Assembly: GCF_029338175.1 (NCBI RefSeq)
Contig: NZ_CP119862.1
Location: 2,170,001-2,234,000, forward strand
Direction: 5' to 3'
From: Citrobacter enshiensis
GTDB taxonomy: Bacteria; Pseudomonadota; Gammaproteobacteria; Enterobacterales; Enterobacteriaceae
DNA: 64,000 nt
Below, in pieces: positions 1-10,094 of this stretch; the first letter of the stretch is position 1; the number at the start of each line of letters is the position of its first letter. The position numbers and the translations under genes were made by a program. The notes under the pieces were generated by a model. The model made no database searches and was not told the origin of the DNA. It was given only the letters and a program-made list of their open reading frames with translations.

Positions 1-479
1 GCCATTACCCGGTGCACCATGACCACGCGTTCAATACGCATTTCCGTGGTATGGTCGAAGGCCGTCACCAGTTTATCCAGCCCGGTGACGAAGCGGCTGA
101 CATCCTCCGCGACGGCATGCGCGCTCTGCGCTTTTTGTAATCCTGGCGACAGCTCGTCGTGCCAGTAATTCTGTAGCGCTTTAAGCTGTTCCTGTTGTCC
201 GTCGCGTTCTGCCGCACGGGTTAGCTCCGGGCTGAATGCCGTTTTGTCCATCTCATCGAGCCATTTTTGATCGCTGGCATCCAACGGTATCGCCGCCAAC
301 AGGCGATAGCTTTGCATACGTAGCGACCCGGCTTTGTTGATGGCGTGAGCACTGCCTTGAACCCCCTGAACCAGCCAGCCGGAGACCGCCATACCGGCGA
401 GGCCAATAGCGGTGGAGAGCATGACGATGAGCGCTACCTGGTTAACCAGCGTGAGCGGGGAGAGACAACGTTTAAACAT
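1..479 (-). CDS. narX: Nitrate/nitrite sensor histidine kinase NarX, N-terminal part
   Basis: NarX is the inner-membrane sensor kinase that detects nitrate and phosphorylates the response regulator NarL. Only about the first 159 codons are in the window; the gene runs off the left edge. The start (MFKRCLSPL) is followed by a first membrane segment at about residues 12-37. Next comes the periplasmic sensor region with the P-box-like stretch HAINKAGSLRMQS (about 45-57), which binds nitrate in this family. The gene is divergent from narK, as in E. coli. Identification rests on recognised sequence similarity plus context and is firm. Confidence 0.95.
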   Translation of the reverse strand, partial: MFKRCLSPLTLVNQVALIVMLSTAIGLAGMAVSGWLVQGVQGSAHAINKAGSLRMQSYRLLAAIPLDASDQKWLDEMDKTAFSPELTRAAERDGQQEQLKALQNYWHDELSPGLQKAQSAHAVAEDVSRFVTGLDKLVTAFDHTTEMRIERVVMVHRVM

Positions 480-590
480 GGTGACTGCGTCCTTCGGGCC
501 TTCGCTTCCTGTCAGTGGAAAGCCTTAATGAATGATGATGTTGCCGGGATACAGCGGCAGTGGCGTTATTCTCGGCTATCCCCTGGAGTA

Positions 591-617
591 TACCCATACC
601 CATAACGGGTTACCTCT
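591..617. promoter_or_regulatory. Putative NarL heptamer cluster upstream of narK
   Basis: Three heptamers fit the NarL consensus TACYYMT: TACCCAT at 591-597, TACCCAT at 597-603 (sharing one base) and TACCTCT at 611-617. They lie about 190-215 bp before the predicted narK start of transcription. Distal NarL sites are known at about that distance in E. coli narK, where NarL and IHF activate together. The sequence match is direct; binding is inferred. Confidence 0.5.
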
Positions 618-759
618 TAATTGCCGTGGGTGGGGGAGTGATCGGCAGGGGAGGACGAGGGGCAGACAGGGCCGTGAAAAACCACATCTTTTTTGTCGAA
701 AAAGCCTACTCACTTCGGGTAATGATGATTTTTGGGCGGCGATAATGACGCATTTTCCT

Positions 760-808
760 TTGATTTATATCAACTTACCCTCGGCTGTAAACCCTAATGT
801 GGTAGACA
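760..808 (+). promoter_or_regulatory. narK promoter with perfect FNR site
   Basis: TTGAT-TTAT-ATCAA at 760-773 is a perfect FNR box. A -10-like hexamer TAATGT lies at 795-800, so the start point falls near 808 and the FNR site is centred close to -41.5. That is the class II layout expected for an anaerobically induced promoter. Confidence 0.85.
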
Positions 809-832
809 TCGAATCGAGTATCAGAGGTGTCT

Positions 833-2224
833 ATGAGTCACTCATCCGCCCCGGAAGGGGCATCAGGCGCAGTCATTACCGAATGGCGACCGGAAGATCC
901 AGCATTCTGGGAACAGCGTGGTCAGGGGATTGCCAGTCGAAACCTGTGGATTTCCGTTCCCTGCTTGCTGCTGGCGTTTTGTGTATGGATGTTGTTCAGT
1001 GCTGTTGCGGTAAATTTGCCGAAGGTGGGCTTTAACTTCACCACCGATCAGCTCTTTATGTTAACGGCATTACCCTCCGTTTCGGGTGCGTTATTACGCG
1101 TGCCATACTCCTTTATGGTGCCGTTATTTGGCGGTCGCCGTTGGACGGCGTTCAGCACCGGGATCCTGATCATCCCCTGCGTGTGGTTAGGTTTTGCGGT
1201 ACAGGATACCTCTACGCCGTTCAGTACGTTCATTGTGATTTCGCTGCTGTGTGGTTTTGCCGGGGCAAACTTTGCGTCCAGCATGGCCAACATCAGCTTC
1301 TTTTTTCCGAAGCAAAAGCAGGGTGGCGCGCTGGGTTTGAACGGCGGGCTGGGTAATATGGGCGTCAGTGTGATGCAGCTGGTTGCACCGCTGGTGGTTT
1401 CCCTCTCTATCTTTGCCGTGTTTGGCAGCCACGGCGTGGAACAGCCGGACGGCTCTCAGCTGTATCTGGCGAATGCGGCGTGGATTTGGGTGCCGTTCCT
1501 CGCCATTTTCACCCTTGCTGCCTGGTTCGGCATGAATGAACTGGCGACCTCAAAAGCCTCTCTCAAGGCGCAGTTACCGGTACTCAAACGGGGTCATCTG
1601 TGGATTATGAGCCTGCTGTATCTGGCGACTTTTGGCTCCTTTATCGGTTTTTCGGCCGGGTTTGCCATGCTGTCGAAAACGCAGTTCCCGGACGTACAGA
1701 TCCTGCATTATGCCTTCTTCGGTCCGTTTATTGGCGCGCTGGCGCGTTCCGCTGGGGGCGCTATCTCCGATCGTTTAGGCGGGACGCGCGTTACGCTGGT
1801 TAACTTTGTATTGATGGCCCTCTTTAGCGCGCTGCTGTTCCTGACCCTGCCGACGAACGGCACCGGGGGCAGTTTTATCGCCTTCTTCGTTGTGTTCCTG
1901 GCGTTGTTCATGACGGCCGGGCTCGGGAGTGGGTCAACTTTCCAGATGATCTCCGTTATTTTCCGTAAGCTGACGATGGATCGTGTCAAAGCCGAAGGGG
2001 GAACGGAAGAGAAAGCGATGCGTGAAGCGGCGACCGATACTGCGGCAGCGCTGGGCTTTATCTCGGCGATTGGCGCCATTGGCGGCTTCTTTATCCCGAA
2101 AGCATTTGGCACTTCGCTGGCGCTAACCGGCACGCCCGTCGGTGCGATGAAAGTGTTCCTCATCTTCTATATCGCCTGCGTGGTCATCACCTGGGTGGTA
2201 TACGGACGTCATTCTAAAAAATAA
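833..2224 (+). CDS. narK: Nitrate/nitrite antiporter NarK
   Basis: Inner-membrane transporter of the major facilitator superfamily that brings nitrate in and exports nitrite during nitrate respiration. The 463 residues are nearly the same as E. coli NarK, with about 12 hydrophobic segments. The substrate-binding Arg89 is seen in GALLRVPYSF. The two glycine-rich nitrate-signature stretches are present, one near residues 160-180 (NGGLGNMG) and one near 400-430. ATG at 833 follows the ribosome site GAGGTG; a GTG two codons earlier at 827 sits inside that site and is rejected. Driven by FNR and NarL from the upstream region. Confidence 0.97.
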   Translation: MSHSSAPEGASGAVITEWRPEDPAFWEQRGQGIASRNLWISVPCLLLAFCVWMLFSAVAVNLPKVGFNFTTDQLFMLTALPSVSGALLRVPYSFMVPLFGGRRWTAFSTGILIIPCVWLGFAVQDTSTPFSTFIVISLLCGFAGANFASSMANISFFFPKQKQGGALGLNGGLGNMGVSVMQLVAPLVVSLSIFAVFGSHGVEQPDGSQLYLANAAWIWVPFLAIFTLAAWFGMNELATSKASLKAQLPVLKRGHLWIMSLLYLATFGSFIGFSAGFAMLSKTQFPDVQILHYAFFGPFIGALARSAGGAISDRLGGTRVTLVNFVLMALFSALLFLTLPTNGTGGSFIAFFVVFLALFMTAGLGSGSTFQMISVIFRKLTMDRVKAEGGTEEKAMREAATDTAAALGFISAIGAIGGFFIPKAFGTSLALTGTPVGAMKVFLIFYIACVVITWVVYGRHSKK

Positions 2225-2248
2225 AAAACTCGCAGTTGATTATCCTTT

Positions 2249-2275
2249 GCGCGGCGTTAGACCGCGCTTTTTTTT
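2249..2275 (+). terminator. Rho-independent terminator after narK
   Basis: GCGCGG (2249-2254), a 7-nt loop, CCGCGC (2262-2267), then a run of eight T. It lies 25 bp after the narK stop and separates narK from narG. Confidence 0.9.
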
Positions 2276-2615
2276 GCCCTTAATTAGTTACAACATACTA
2301 ATGTGTTTAAACAATGGGAGCAGAGAAGCGGCATGATCATGCGTTGTGCCTGGCAGGGGCATACCCCTTAATACCCACCTGTAAAGAAACTTGCCTGCAA
2401 TAATCTTTGGTGTTCAATAATTTTCTTTAATTTCAATTCGTTACTCTGAATTTCGTTATCCCACTTTGGGAGTAGTCATTGATTTCACTCTGATTTTCAA
2501 CCCCGCCAGCCTTGATCGTTATCAATTCTGACGCCCTTTCAGAGCGTTACCTTCGCTGTTAATCAAGCAATGTCGATTTATCAGAGAGCCGTCAGGCTCC
2601 CACAGGAGAGAACCG
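2276..2615 (+). promoter_or_regulatory. narGHJI control region with FNR and NarL sites
   Basis: This 340-bp stretch has no gene. TTGAT-CGTT-ATCAA at 2512-2525 is a perfect FNR box. TACCTT at 2548-2553 fits the -10, giving a start near 2560 with FNR centred near -41.5. A NarL-type heptamer TACCCCT lies at 2362-2368, about 195 bp upstream, matching the distal NarL region known for E. coli narG. narG is preceded by the ribosome site CAGGAGAG. Confidence 0.85.
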
Positions 2616-5600
2616 ATGAGTAAATTCCTGGACCGGTTTCGCTACTTCAAACAGAAGGGCGAAACCTTTGCCGATGGGCACGGCCAGCTTCTCGAAACCA
2701 ACCGGGACTGGGAGGATGGATACCGCCAACGTTGGCAGCACGACAAAGTGGTGCGTTCAACCCACGGGGTAAACTGCACCGGCTCATGCAGCTGGAAAAT
2801 TTATGTGAAAAACGGTCTGGTGACCTGGGAAACCCAGCAAACCGACTACCCGCGTACCCGTCCGGATATGCCAAACCACGAACCGCGCGGCTGTCCTCGC
2901 GGCGCGAGCTACTCCTGGTATCTCTACAGCGCTAACCGCCTTAAATATCCGCTGATGCGTAAACGCCTGATGAAGATGTGGCGTGAAGCGAAGAAACTGC
3001 ACAGCGATCCGGTTGACGCATGGGCCTCTATCATTGAAGACGCCGATAAAGCCAAAAGTTTCAAACAAGCGCGTGGTCGCGGTGGATTTGTTCGCTCCTC
3101 CTGGCAGGAAGTGAATGAGCTGATTGCGGCATCCAACGTCTATACCGTGAAAACCTACGGCCCGGATCGCGTGGCAGGCTTCTCGCCAATTCCGGCGATG
3201 TCGATGGTCTCTTACGCGTCTGGCGCACGTTACCTCTCTCTGATTGGTGGTACCTGCCTGAGCTTCTACGACTGGTACTGCGATCTGCCGCCCGCCTCAC
3301 CGCAGACCTGGGGCGAACAGACCGACGTACCGGAATCGGCTGACTGGTACAACTCCAGCTATATCATCGCCTGGGGCTCTAACGTTCCTCAGACCCGTAC
3401 CCCGGACGCCCACTTCTTCACCGAAGTTCGCTACAAAGGGACGAAAACCGTTGCGGTAACGCCGGATTACGCCGAAATCGCCAAACTGTGCGATCTGTGG
3501 CTGGCGCCGAAGCAGGGGACCGATGCGGCAATGGCGCTGGCAATGGGCCACGTGATGCTGCGCGAATTCCACCTCGACAACCCAAGCCAGTACTTCACGG
3601 ATTACGTCCGCCGCTACACCGATATGCCAATGCTGGTGATGCTGGAACAGCGTGACGGGTATTACGCGGCGGGTCGTATGCTGCGTGCCGCCGATCTGGT
3701 GGATTCGCTCGGTCAGGAAAATAACCCGGAATGGAAAACCGTCGCCATCAACAACAACGGCGACATGGTGGCACCGAACGGCTCTATCGGTTTCCGCTGG
3801 GGCGAAAAAGGCAAATGGAACCTCGAACAGCGCGACGGGACAACGGGCCAGGAAACGGAACTGCAGCTCAGCCTGTTGGGCAGCCAGGACGAGATTGCTG
3901 ACGTCGGCTTCCCGTACTTTGGCGGCGAGGGCACCGAACACTTCAATAAAGTGGAGCTGGAAAATGTTTTGCTGCACAAACTGCCGGTAAAACGCCTGCA
4001 GCTGGCGGACGGCACCAGCGCGCTGGTCACCACCGTTTATGACCTGACAATGGCCAACTACGGTCTGGAACGTGGCCTGAACGACGAAAACTGCGCGACC
4101 AGCTACGACGATATTAAAGCGTACACCCCGGCGTGGGCAGAACAGATAACCGGCGTGCCGCGTGCGCAGATCACCCGTATCGCCCGTGAGTTCGCCGACA
4201 ACGCAGACAAAACGCATGGCCGCTCGATGATTATCGTCGGTGCCGGTCTGAACCACTGGTATCACCTCGATATGAACTATCGCGGGCTGATTAACATGCT
4301 GGTGTTCTGTGGTTGTATCGGCCAGAGCGGCGGCGGTTGGGCGCACTATGTCGGCCAGGAAAAACTGCGTCCGCAGACCGGCTGGCAGCCGCTGGCATTT
4401 GCTCTCGACTGGCAGCGCCCGGCGCGTCATATGAACAGTACGTCTTACTTCTATAACCACTCCAGCCAGTGGCGCTATGAGACGGTCACCGCGCAGGAGT
4501 TGTTGTCGCCGATGGCGGATAAATCCCGCTACAGCGGTCATCTGATCGACTTTAACGTTCGCGCTGAACGCATGGGCTGGTTACCGTCCGCACCACAGTT
4601 AGGTACTAACCCGCTGACTATCGCTGAAGACGCGAAGAAAGCCGGGATGACGCCGGTGGATTACACCGTTAAATCCCTGAAAGACGGTTCGATTCGCTTT
4701 GCGGCGGAACAGCCGGAAAACGGCAAAAACCATCCGCGTAACCTGTTCATCTGGCGCTCTAACCTGCTCGGTTCTTCCGGTAAGGGCCACGAGTACATGC
4801 TCAAATATCTGCTGGGTACCGAGCACGGTATTCAGGGGAAAGATCTCGGTCAGCAGGGTGGCGTAAAACCCGAAGAGGTGGAATGGCAGGATAACGGTCT
4901 CGACGGCAAACTGGATTTGGTGGTGACGCTGGACTTCCGTCTTTCAAGCACCTGTCTCTATTCCGACATCGTGCTGCCAACCGCCACCTGGTATGAAAAA
5001 GACGACATGAATACCTCGGATATGCATCCGTTTATTCATCCGCTCTCCGCCGCCGTTGATCCGGCCTGGGAGTCAAAAAGCGACTGGGACATCTACAAAG
5101 CCATCGCGAAGAAATTCTCAGAAGTGTGCGTAGGCCATTTAGGTAAAGAAACCGACGTCGTGACGCTGCCAATTCAGCACGACTCGGCCGCCGAACTGGC
5201 GCAGCCGCTGGACGTGAAGGACTGGAAAAAAGGCGAATGCGACCTGATTCCGGGTAAAACCGCCCCGCACATCATGACCGTTGAACGTGACTATCCGGCG
5301 ACCTATGAGCGTTTTACCTCTATCGGTCCGTTGATGGAGAAAATCGGTAACGGCGGTAAAGGGATTGCCTGGAACACCCAGAGCGAAATGGATCTGCTGC
5401 GTAAGCTCAATTACACCAAGGCAGAAGGACCGGCGAAAGGCCAGCCGATGCTGAATACGGCAATTGATGCAGCCGAGATGATCCTGACGCTGGCCCCGGA
5501 AACTAATGGTCAGGTGGCCGTTAAGGCCTGGGCGGCACTGAGTGAATTTACCGGTCGTGATCACACGCATCTGGCGCTGAATAAAGAAGACGAGAAAATT

Positions 5601-6359
5601 CGCTTCCGTGATATTCAGGCGCAGCCACGCAAAATTATCTCCAGCCCGACCTGGTCAGGTCTGGAAGATGAACATGTTTCTTACAACGCCGGTTACACCA
5701 ACGTTCACGAGCTGATCCCTTGGCGTACGCTGTCTGGTCGCCAGCAGCTGTATCAGGATCACCAGTGGATGCGCGACTTCGGTGAAAGTTTGCTGGTGTA
5801 CCGTCCGCCCATTGACACCCGTTCGGTGAAAGCCGTGATGGGCGAGAAATCCAATGGCAACCCGGAGAAAGCGCTTAACTTCCTGACGCCGCACCAGAAG
5901 TGGGGGATCCACTCCACCTACAGCGACAACCTGCTGATGCTGACGTTAGGTCGCGGCGGTCCGATCGTGTGGATGAGCGAAGCTGATGCGAAAGATCTGG
6001 GTATCGAAGATAACGACTGGATCGAAGTCTTTAACAGTAACGGTGCGCTAACTGCCCGTGCCGTGGTGAGTCAGCGCGTTCCGGCCGGGATGACCATGAT
6101 GTACCACGCGCAGGAACGTATCGTGAACCTGCCGGGTTCCGAAATTACCCAGCAGCGCGGGGGGATCCATAACTCGGTCACCCGTATTACGCCGAAGCCA
6201 ACCCATATGATAGGTGGCTATGCGCACCTGGCCTACGGCTTTAACTACTACGGCACCGTCGGGTCGAACCGTGATGAGTTCGTGGTGGTACGTAAGATGA
6301 AGAACATTGACTGGTTGGATGGCGAAGGCAATGACCAGGTACAGGAGAGCGTAAAATGA
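2616..6359 (+). CDS. narG: Respiratory nitrate reductase A, alpha subunit NarG
   Basis: Catalytic subunit that reduces nitrate to nitrite on the cytoplasmic face of the inner membrane, using a molybdo-bis-MGD cofactor. The 1247 residues equal the E. coli length. The N-terminal FS0 cluster motif HGVNCTGSCSW is present, with the unusual His ligand and three Cys, the last in RGCPRG near residue 92. The Mo-ligand aspartate is in SFYDWYCDLPP near residue 222. C-terminal MopB fold residues continue to the end. There is no Tat signal, as expected for the membrane-bound Nar type. Overlaps narH by 4 bp (ATGA), so translation is probably coupled. Confidence 0.98.
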   Translation: MSKFLDRFRYFKQKGETFADGHGQLLETNRDWEDGYRQRWQHDKVVRSTHGVNCTGSCSWKIYVKNGLVTWETQQTDYPRTRPDMPNHEPRGCPRGASYSWYLYSANRLKYPLMRKRLMKMWREAKKLHSDPVDAWASIIEDADKAKSFKQARGRGGFVRSSWQEVNELIAASNVYTVKTYGPDRVAGFSPIPAMSMVSYASGARYLSLIGGTCLSFYDWYCDLPPASPQTWGEQTDVPESADWYNSSYIIAWGSNVPQTRTPDAHFFTEVRYKGTKTVAVTPDYAEIAKLCDLWLAPKQGTDAAMALAMGHVMLREFHLDNPSQYFTDYVRRYTDMPMLVMLEQRDGYYAAGRMLRAADLVDSLGQENNPEWKTVAINNNGDMVAPNGSIGFRWGEKGKWNLEQRDGTTGQETELQLSLLGSQDEIADVGFPYFGGEGTEHFNKVELENVLLHKLPVKRLQLADGTSALVTTVYDLTMANYGLERGLNDENCATSYDDIKAYTPAWAEQITGVPRAQITRIAREFADNADKTHGRSMIIVGAGLNHWYHLDMNYRGLINMLVFCGCIGQSGGGWAHYVGQEKLRPQTGWQPLAFALDWQRPARHMNSTSYFYNHSSQWRYETVTAQELLSPMADKSRYSGHLIDFNVRAERMGWLPSAPQLGTNPLTIAEDAKKAGMTPVDYTVKSLKDGSIRFAAEQPENGKNHPRNLFIWRSNLLGSSGKGHEYMLKYLLGTEHGIQGKDLGQQGGVKPEEVEWQDNGLDGKLDLVVTLDFRLSSTCLYSDIVLPTATWYEKDDMNTSDMHPFIHPLSAAVDPAWESKSDWDIYKAIAKKFSEVCVGHLGKETDVVTLPIQHDSAAELAQPLDVKDWKKGECDLIPGKTAPHIMTVERDYPATYERFTSIGPLMEKIGNGGKGIAWNTQSEMDLLRKLNYTKAEGPAKGQPMLNTAIDAAEMILTLAPETNGQVAVKAWAALSEFTGRDHTHLALNKEDEKIRFRDIQAQPRKIISSPTWSGLEDEHVSYNAGYTNVHELIPWRTLSGRQQLYQDHQWMRDFGESLLVYRPPIDTRSVKAVMGEKSNGNPEKALNFLTPHQKWGIHSTYSDNLLMLTLGRGGPIVWMSEADAKDLGIEDNDWIEVFNSNGALTARAVVSQRVPAGMTMMYHAQERIVNLPGSEITQQRGGIHNSVTRITPKPTHMIGGYAHLAYGFNYYGTVGSNRDEFVVVRKMKNIDWLDGEGNDQVQESVK

Positions 6360-7894
6360 AAATTCGTTCACAAGTCGGCATGGTGCTGAATCTCGATAAG
6401 TGCATCGGTTGCCACACCTGTTCAGTCACCTGCAAAAATGTCTGGACCAGCCGTGAAGGGACCGAGTATGCCTGGTTCAACAACGTTGAAACTAAGCCAG
6501 GTACCGGTTTCCCGACCGACTGGGAAAACCAGGAAAAATGGAAGGGCGGCTGGGTTCGTAAGATCAACGGCAAACTGCAGCCGCGCATGGGTAACCGTGC
6601 CATGTTGCTCGGTAAAATCTTTGCTAACCCGCATCTGCCGGGCATTGATGATTACTACGAGCCGTTTGATTTCGACTACCAGACGCTGCACAACGCACCG
6701 GCTGACAGCAAAGCGCAGCCGATTGCGCGTCCGCGATCGCTTATCACCGGTCAGCGTATGGCTAAAATCACCAAAGGGCCGAACTGGGAAGACGACCTCG
6801 GCGGTGAGTTCGAGAAACTGGCCAAAGACCAGAACTTCGAAAACATGCAGAAGGCAATGTACGGTCAGTTTGAAAACACCTTCATGATGTATCTGCCGCG
6901 TCTGTGTGAACACTGCCTCAACCCGGCGTGCGTGGCGACCTGTCCGAGCGGCGCTATCTATAAGCGTGAAGAAGATGGCATTGTGCTTATCGATCAGGAC
7001 AAATGCCGCGGCTGGCGTATGTGCATCACCGGCTGCCCGTACAAAAAAATCTACTTCAACTGGAAAAGCGGTAAGTCGGAGAAGTGCATCTTCTGCTATC
7101 CGCGTATCGAGGCCGGTCAGCCGACCGTATGCTCTGAAACCTGCGTCGGCCGTATCCGCTACCTTGGCGTGCTGTTGTACGACGCCGATGCGATCGAAAG
7201 CGCAGCCAGCACCGAGAACGAGAAAGATCTGTATCAGCGTCAACTGGATGTGTTCCTCGATCCGAACGATCCGGCGGTCATCGAACAGGCACTGAAAGAC
7301 GGTATTCCGCTGAGCGTGATTGACGCGGCGCAGCAGTCTCCGGTCTACAAAATGGCGATGGACTGGAAGCTGGCGCTGCCGCTGCATCCGGAATACCGCA
7401 CGCTGCCGATGGTCTGGTACGTACCGCCGCTGTCACCGATTCAGTCTGCGGCGGATGCAGGAGAACTGGGCAGTAACGGCATTCTGCCGGACGTGGACAG
7501 CCTGCGTATTCCGGTTCAGTACCTGGCAAACCTGCTGACCGCAGGCGATACCCAGCCGGTGCTGTTGGCGCTGAAACGGATGCTGGCGATGCGTCACTAT
7601 AAACGTGCGGAAACCGTTGACGGCAAAGTGGATACCCGTGCGCTGGAAGAGGTGGGTTTAAGCGAAGCGCAAGCCCAGGAGATGTACCGTTATCTGGCGA
7701 TTGCCAACTACGAAGATCGTTTTGTAGTGCCGAGCAGCCATCGTGAGCTGGCGCGTGATGCGTTCCCGGAGAAAAGCGGTTGTGGCTTTACCTTCGGCGA
7801 CGGTTGCCACGGTTCCGACACCAAACTTAACTTGTTCAACAGCCGCCGCATCGATGCTGTCGATGTGACCCGCAAAACGGAGCCGCACCAATGA
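6356..7894 (+). CDS. narH: Nitrate reductase A, beta subunit NarH
   Basis: Electron-transfer subunit carrying electrons from NarI haem to NarG. The 512 residues contain four ferredoxin-like cysteine groups: CIGCHTCSVTC (16-26), CEHCLNPACVATCP, CRGWRMCITGCP and the CIFC...C group. In the third group a Trp replaces one Cys, which makes the [3Fe-4S] cluster characteristic of NarH. It is the second gene of the operon and overlaps narG and narJ by 4 bp each. Confidence 0.98.
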   Translation: MKIRSQVGMVLNLDKCIGCHTCSVTCKNVWTSREGTEYAWFNNVETKPGTGFPTDWENQEKWKGGWVRKINGKLQPRMGNRAMLLGKIFANPHLPGIDDYYEPFDFDYQTLHNAPADSKAQPIARPRSLITGQRMAKITKGPNWEDDLGGEFEKLAKDQNFENMQKAMYGQFENTFMMYLPRLCEHCLNPACVATCPSGAIYKREEDGIVLIDQDKCRGWRMCITGCPYKKIYFNWKSGKSEKCIFCYPRIEAGQPTVCSETCVGRIRYLGVLLYDADAIESAASTENEKDLYQRQLDVFLDPNDPAVIEQALKDGIPLSVIDAAQQSPVYKMAMDWKLALPLHPEYRTLPMVWYVPPLSPIQSAADAGELGSNGILPDVDSLRIPVQYLANLLTAGDTQPVLLALKRMLAMRHYKRAETVDGKVDTRALEEVGLSEAQAQEMYRYLAIANYEDRFVVPSSHRELARDAFPEKSGCGFTFGDGCHGSDTKLNLFNSRRIDAVDVTRKTEPHQ

Positions 7895-8601
7895 TTGAAC
7901 TCGTCATTGTTTCGCGTCTGCTCGAGTACCCGGATGCTGCCCTCTGGCAGCATCAGCAGGAACTTTTCGATGCACTCGCGTCATCTGAAAACCTGGATAA
8001 AGAGGATGCCCACGCTCTGGGCGTCTTCCTGCGCGATGTAACCGCACAGGACATGCTGGACGCTCAGTCCAGCTACAGCGAACTGTTCGACCGTGGTCGT
8101 GCCACGTCTCTGCTGCTGTTTGAACATGTGCACGGGGAATCCCGCGATCGTGGTCAGGCGATGGTTGATCTGCTGAATCAGTACGAGCAGCACGGTCTAC
8201 AGCTCGACAGCCGCGAGTTGCCGGACCATCTGCCGCTGTATCTGGAGTATCTGGCACAGCTGCCGAAACACGAAGCGCTGGGCGGTTTGCAGGATATCGC
8301 GCCGATTCTGGCGTTACTCAGCGCACGCCTGCAACAGCGTGAAAGCCGTTATGCGGTGCTGTTCGATCTGCTGCTGAAGCTGGCAAACACGACGATCGAC
8401 AGCGGCAAAGTGGCCGAAAAAATTGCGGATGAAGTTCGCGACGATACCCCACAAGCGCTTGATGCGGTCTGGGAAGAAGAGCAGGTGAAATTCTTTGCCG
8501 ATCAGGGCTGCGGCGAATCTGAAATCTCCGCTCACCAGCGTCGTTTTGCCGGAGCCGTTGCACCGCAATATCTGAATATTACCACCGGAGGACAGCAATA
8601 A
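7891..8601 (+). CDS. narJ: Nitrate reductase assembly chaperone NarJ
   Basis: Cytoplasmic chaperone (NarJ/TorD family, all-helical) needed to insert the molybdenum cofactor into NarG and to assemble the complex with NarI; it is not part of the mature enzyme. The 236 residues equal E. coli length. The conserved motif [14 protein letters not shown], typical of NarJ, is near residue 110. Starts inside the narH stop (ATGA), and its stop TAA shares its last base with the narI ATG. Confidence 0.97.
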   Translation: MIELVIVSRLLEYPDAALWQHQQELFDALASSENLDKEDAHALGVFLRDVTAQDMLDAQSSYSELFDRGRATSLLLFEHVHGESRDRGQAMVDLLNQYEQHGLQLDSRELPDHLPLYLEYLAQLPKHEALGGLQDIAPILALLSARLQQRESRYAVLFDLLLKLANTTIDSGKVAEKIADEVRDDTPQALDAVWEEEQVKFFADQGCGESEISAHQRRFAGAVAPQYLNITTGGQQ

Positions 8602-9278
8602 TGCACTTCCTGAATATGTTCTTCTTTGATATCTACCCGTACATTGCCGGGTCGGTGTTCCTGATTGGCAGTTGGCTGCGGTATGACTACGGTCAGTACA
8701 CCTGGCGCGCGGCGTCCAGTCAGATGCTGGATCGCAAAGGCATGAACATGGCCTCCAACCTGTTCCACTTCGGGATCCTGGGCATTTTTGCCGGTCACTT
8801 CCTCGGCATGCTGACGCCGCACTGGATGTATGAAGCCTGGCTGCCCATTGAAGTGAAACAGAAGATGGCGATGATTGGCGGCGGTGCGGCGGGCCTGATG
8901 TGCCTCGTCGGCGGTGTGCTGCTGCTCAAACGCCGTCTGTTCAGCCCACGTGTACGGGCGACCACCACCGGTGCGGATATTTTGATCCTCTCCCTGCTGG
9001 TGATTCAGTGTGCGTTGGGTCTGTTGACCATCCCGTTCTCCGCTCAGCATATGGACGGTAGCGAGATGATGAAACTGGTCGGCTGGGCGCAGTCTGTGGT
9101 GACCTTCCACGGTGGGGCATCCGCGTATCTGAACGGTGTGGCGTTTATTTTCCGTCTGCATCTGGTGCTGGGGATGACGCTGTTCCTGTTATTCCCGTTC
9201 TCGCGTCTGGTACACATCTGGAGCGCACCAGTCGAGTATCTGACGCGCAAATATCAGATTGTTCGCGCGCGCCGTTGA
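8601..9278 (+). CDS. narI: Nitrate reductase A, gamma subunit NarI (cytochrome b)
   Basis: Membrane anchor that oxidises quinol and passes electrons through two b haems to NarH. The 225 residues form five hydrophobic segments. Histidines fit the haem ligands: [11 protein letters not shown] (about 56 and 66) and [13 protein letters not shown] with FRLHLVLG (about 187 and 205). Last gene of the operon; a terminator follows 20 bp later. Confidence 0.97.
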   Translation: MHFLNMFFFDIYPYIAGSVFLIGSWLRYDYGQYTWRAASSQMLDRKGMNMASNLFHFGILGIFAGHFLGMLTPHWMYEAWLPIEVKQKMAMIGGGAAGLMCLVGGVLLLKRRLFSPRVRATTTGADILILSLLVIQCALGLLTIPFSAQHMDGSEMMKLVGWAQSVVTFHGGASAYLNGVAFIFRLHLVLGMTLFLLFPFSRLVHIWSAPVEYLTRKYQIVRARR

Positions 9279-9298
9279 TCGGTGAGTGGTTAAGGTTA

Positions 9299-9323
9299 AA
9301 CCCTGCTTCGGCGGGGTTTTTTT
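9299..9323 (+). terminator. Terminator of narGHJI
   Basis: ACCCTGC-TTCG-GCGGGGT, a hairpin with a stable UUCG-type loop followed by a run of T. It lies just after narI. Confidence 0.85.
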
Positions 9324-9344
9324 ATGGGGTGGGGCTACCTGAAT

Positions 9345-9425
9345 TGTCGGATGGCGCTACGCTTATCCGACCTACGAGGGCGATTTTGTAGTTTGTAGGC
9401 ACGGTAAACGAAGTGCCATCGGGCA
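9345..9425. repeat. REP/BIME palindromic element
   Basis: GTCGGATGGCGCTACGC followed by TTATCCGACCTAC is a typical enterobacterial REP palindrome. A partial second unit (TGTAGGCACGG to AAGTGCCATCGGGC) follows. It lies between the convergent narGHJI and tyrosine tRNA operons, where such elements are usual. Confidence 0.7.
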
Positions 9426-9439
9426 AAGATGATGTTTTC

Positions 9440-9848
9440 TGCATGGGCAGAATATAGAGCACAGGAATTTGGTTTGGCTGAAGTGCAACAGAGAAGTGAT
9501 GGTGGCGGGGGAAGGATGACTCAGCGCTACGCGCTTCGCCCTTCGGGTCGTTGCCTGCGGCAACGCTTTCTCGCTGCGCTCGAATCGAACCTTAGTCGAA
9601 GCTTCTCATCCTTCCCCAGTGGGAATATGAAATATCGCGTAAGTATGGATGTCTGGATTTTTTCTGGAAGATGGTGGCGGGGGAAGGATTACTCAGCGCT
9701 ACGCGCTTCGCCCTTCGGGTCGTTGCCTGCGGCAACGCTTTCTCGCTACGCTCGAATCGAACCTTGGTCGAAGCTTCTCATCCTTCCCTGCATGGGCAGA
9801 ATATAGAGCACAGGAATTTGGTTTGGCTGAAGTGCAACAGAGAAGTGA

Positions 9849-9866
<18 letters not shown>
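9440..9866 (-). repeat. rtT-like tandem repeats downstream of tRNA-Tyr
   Basis: Downstream of the last tRNA gene (leftward transcription) the 3' end of tRNA-Tyr is repeated. A 119-bp unit at 9498-9616 recurs at 9670-9788 (period 172 bp, few mismatches), and a 78-bp unit at 9440-9517 recurs at 9789-9866. Each copy starts with the last 18 bases of tRNA-Tyr (reverse strand) and carries a GC-rich insert in what would be the T arm. E. coli tyrT has similar repeats of about 178 bp that yield the rtT RNA. I see no clear protein gene in them. Confidence 0.75.
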
Positions 9867-9933
<67 letters not shown>

Positions 9934-9970
9934 AGGGGTATGATAATTATTGAGAACTTACCAGAATGAA

Positions 9971-10055
<85 letters not shown>

Positions 10056-10094
10056 ACGGGGTAAATTCATTGTGCTGCATGCATTCAATAGTCA

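Noticed and set aside
3297-4541. Open frame of 414 codons on the reverse strand inside narG
   Set aside because: It is the antisense shadow of a GC-rich, highly conserved gene; no ribosome site and no domain.
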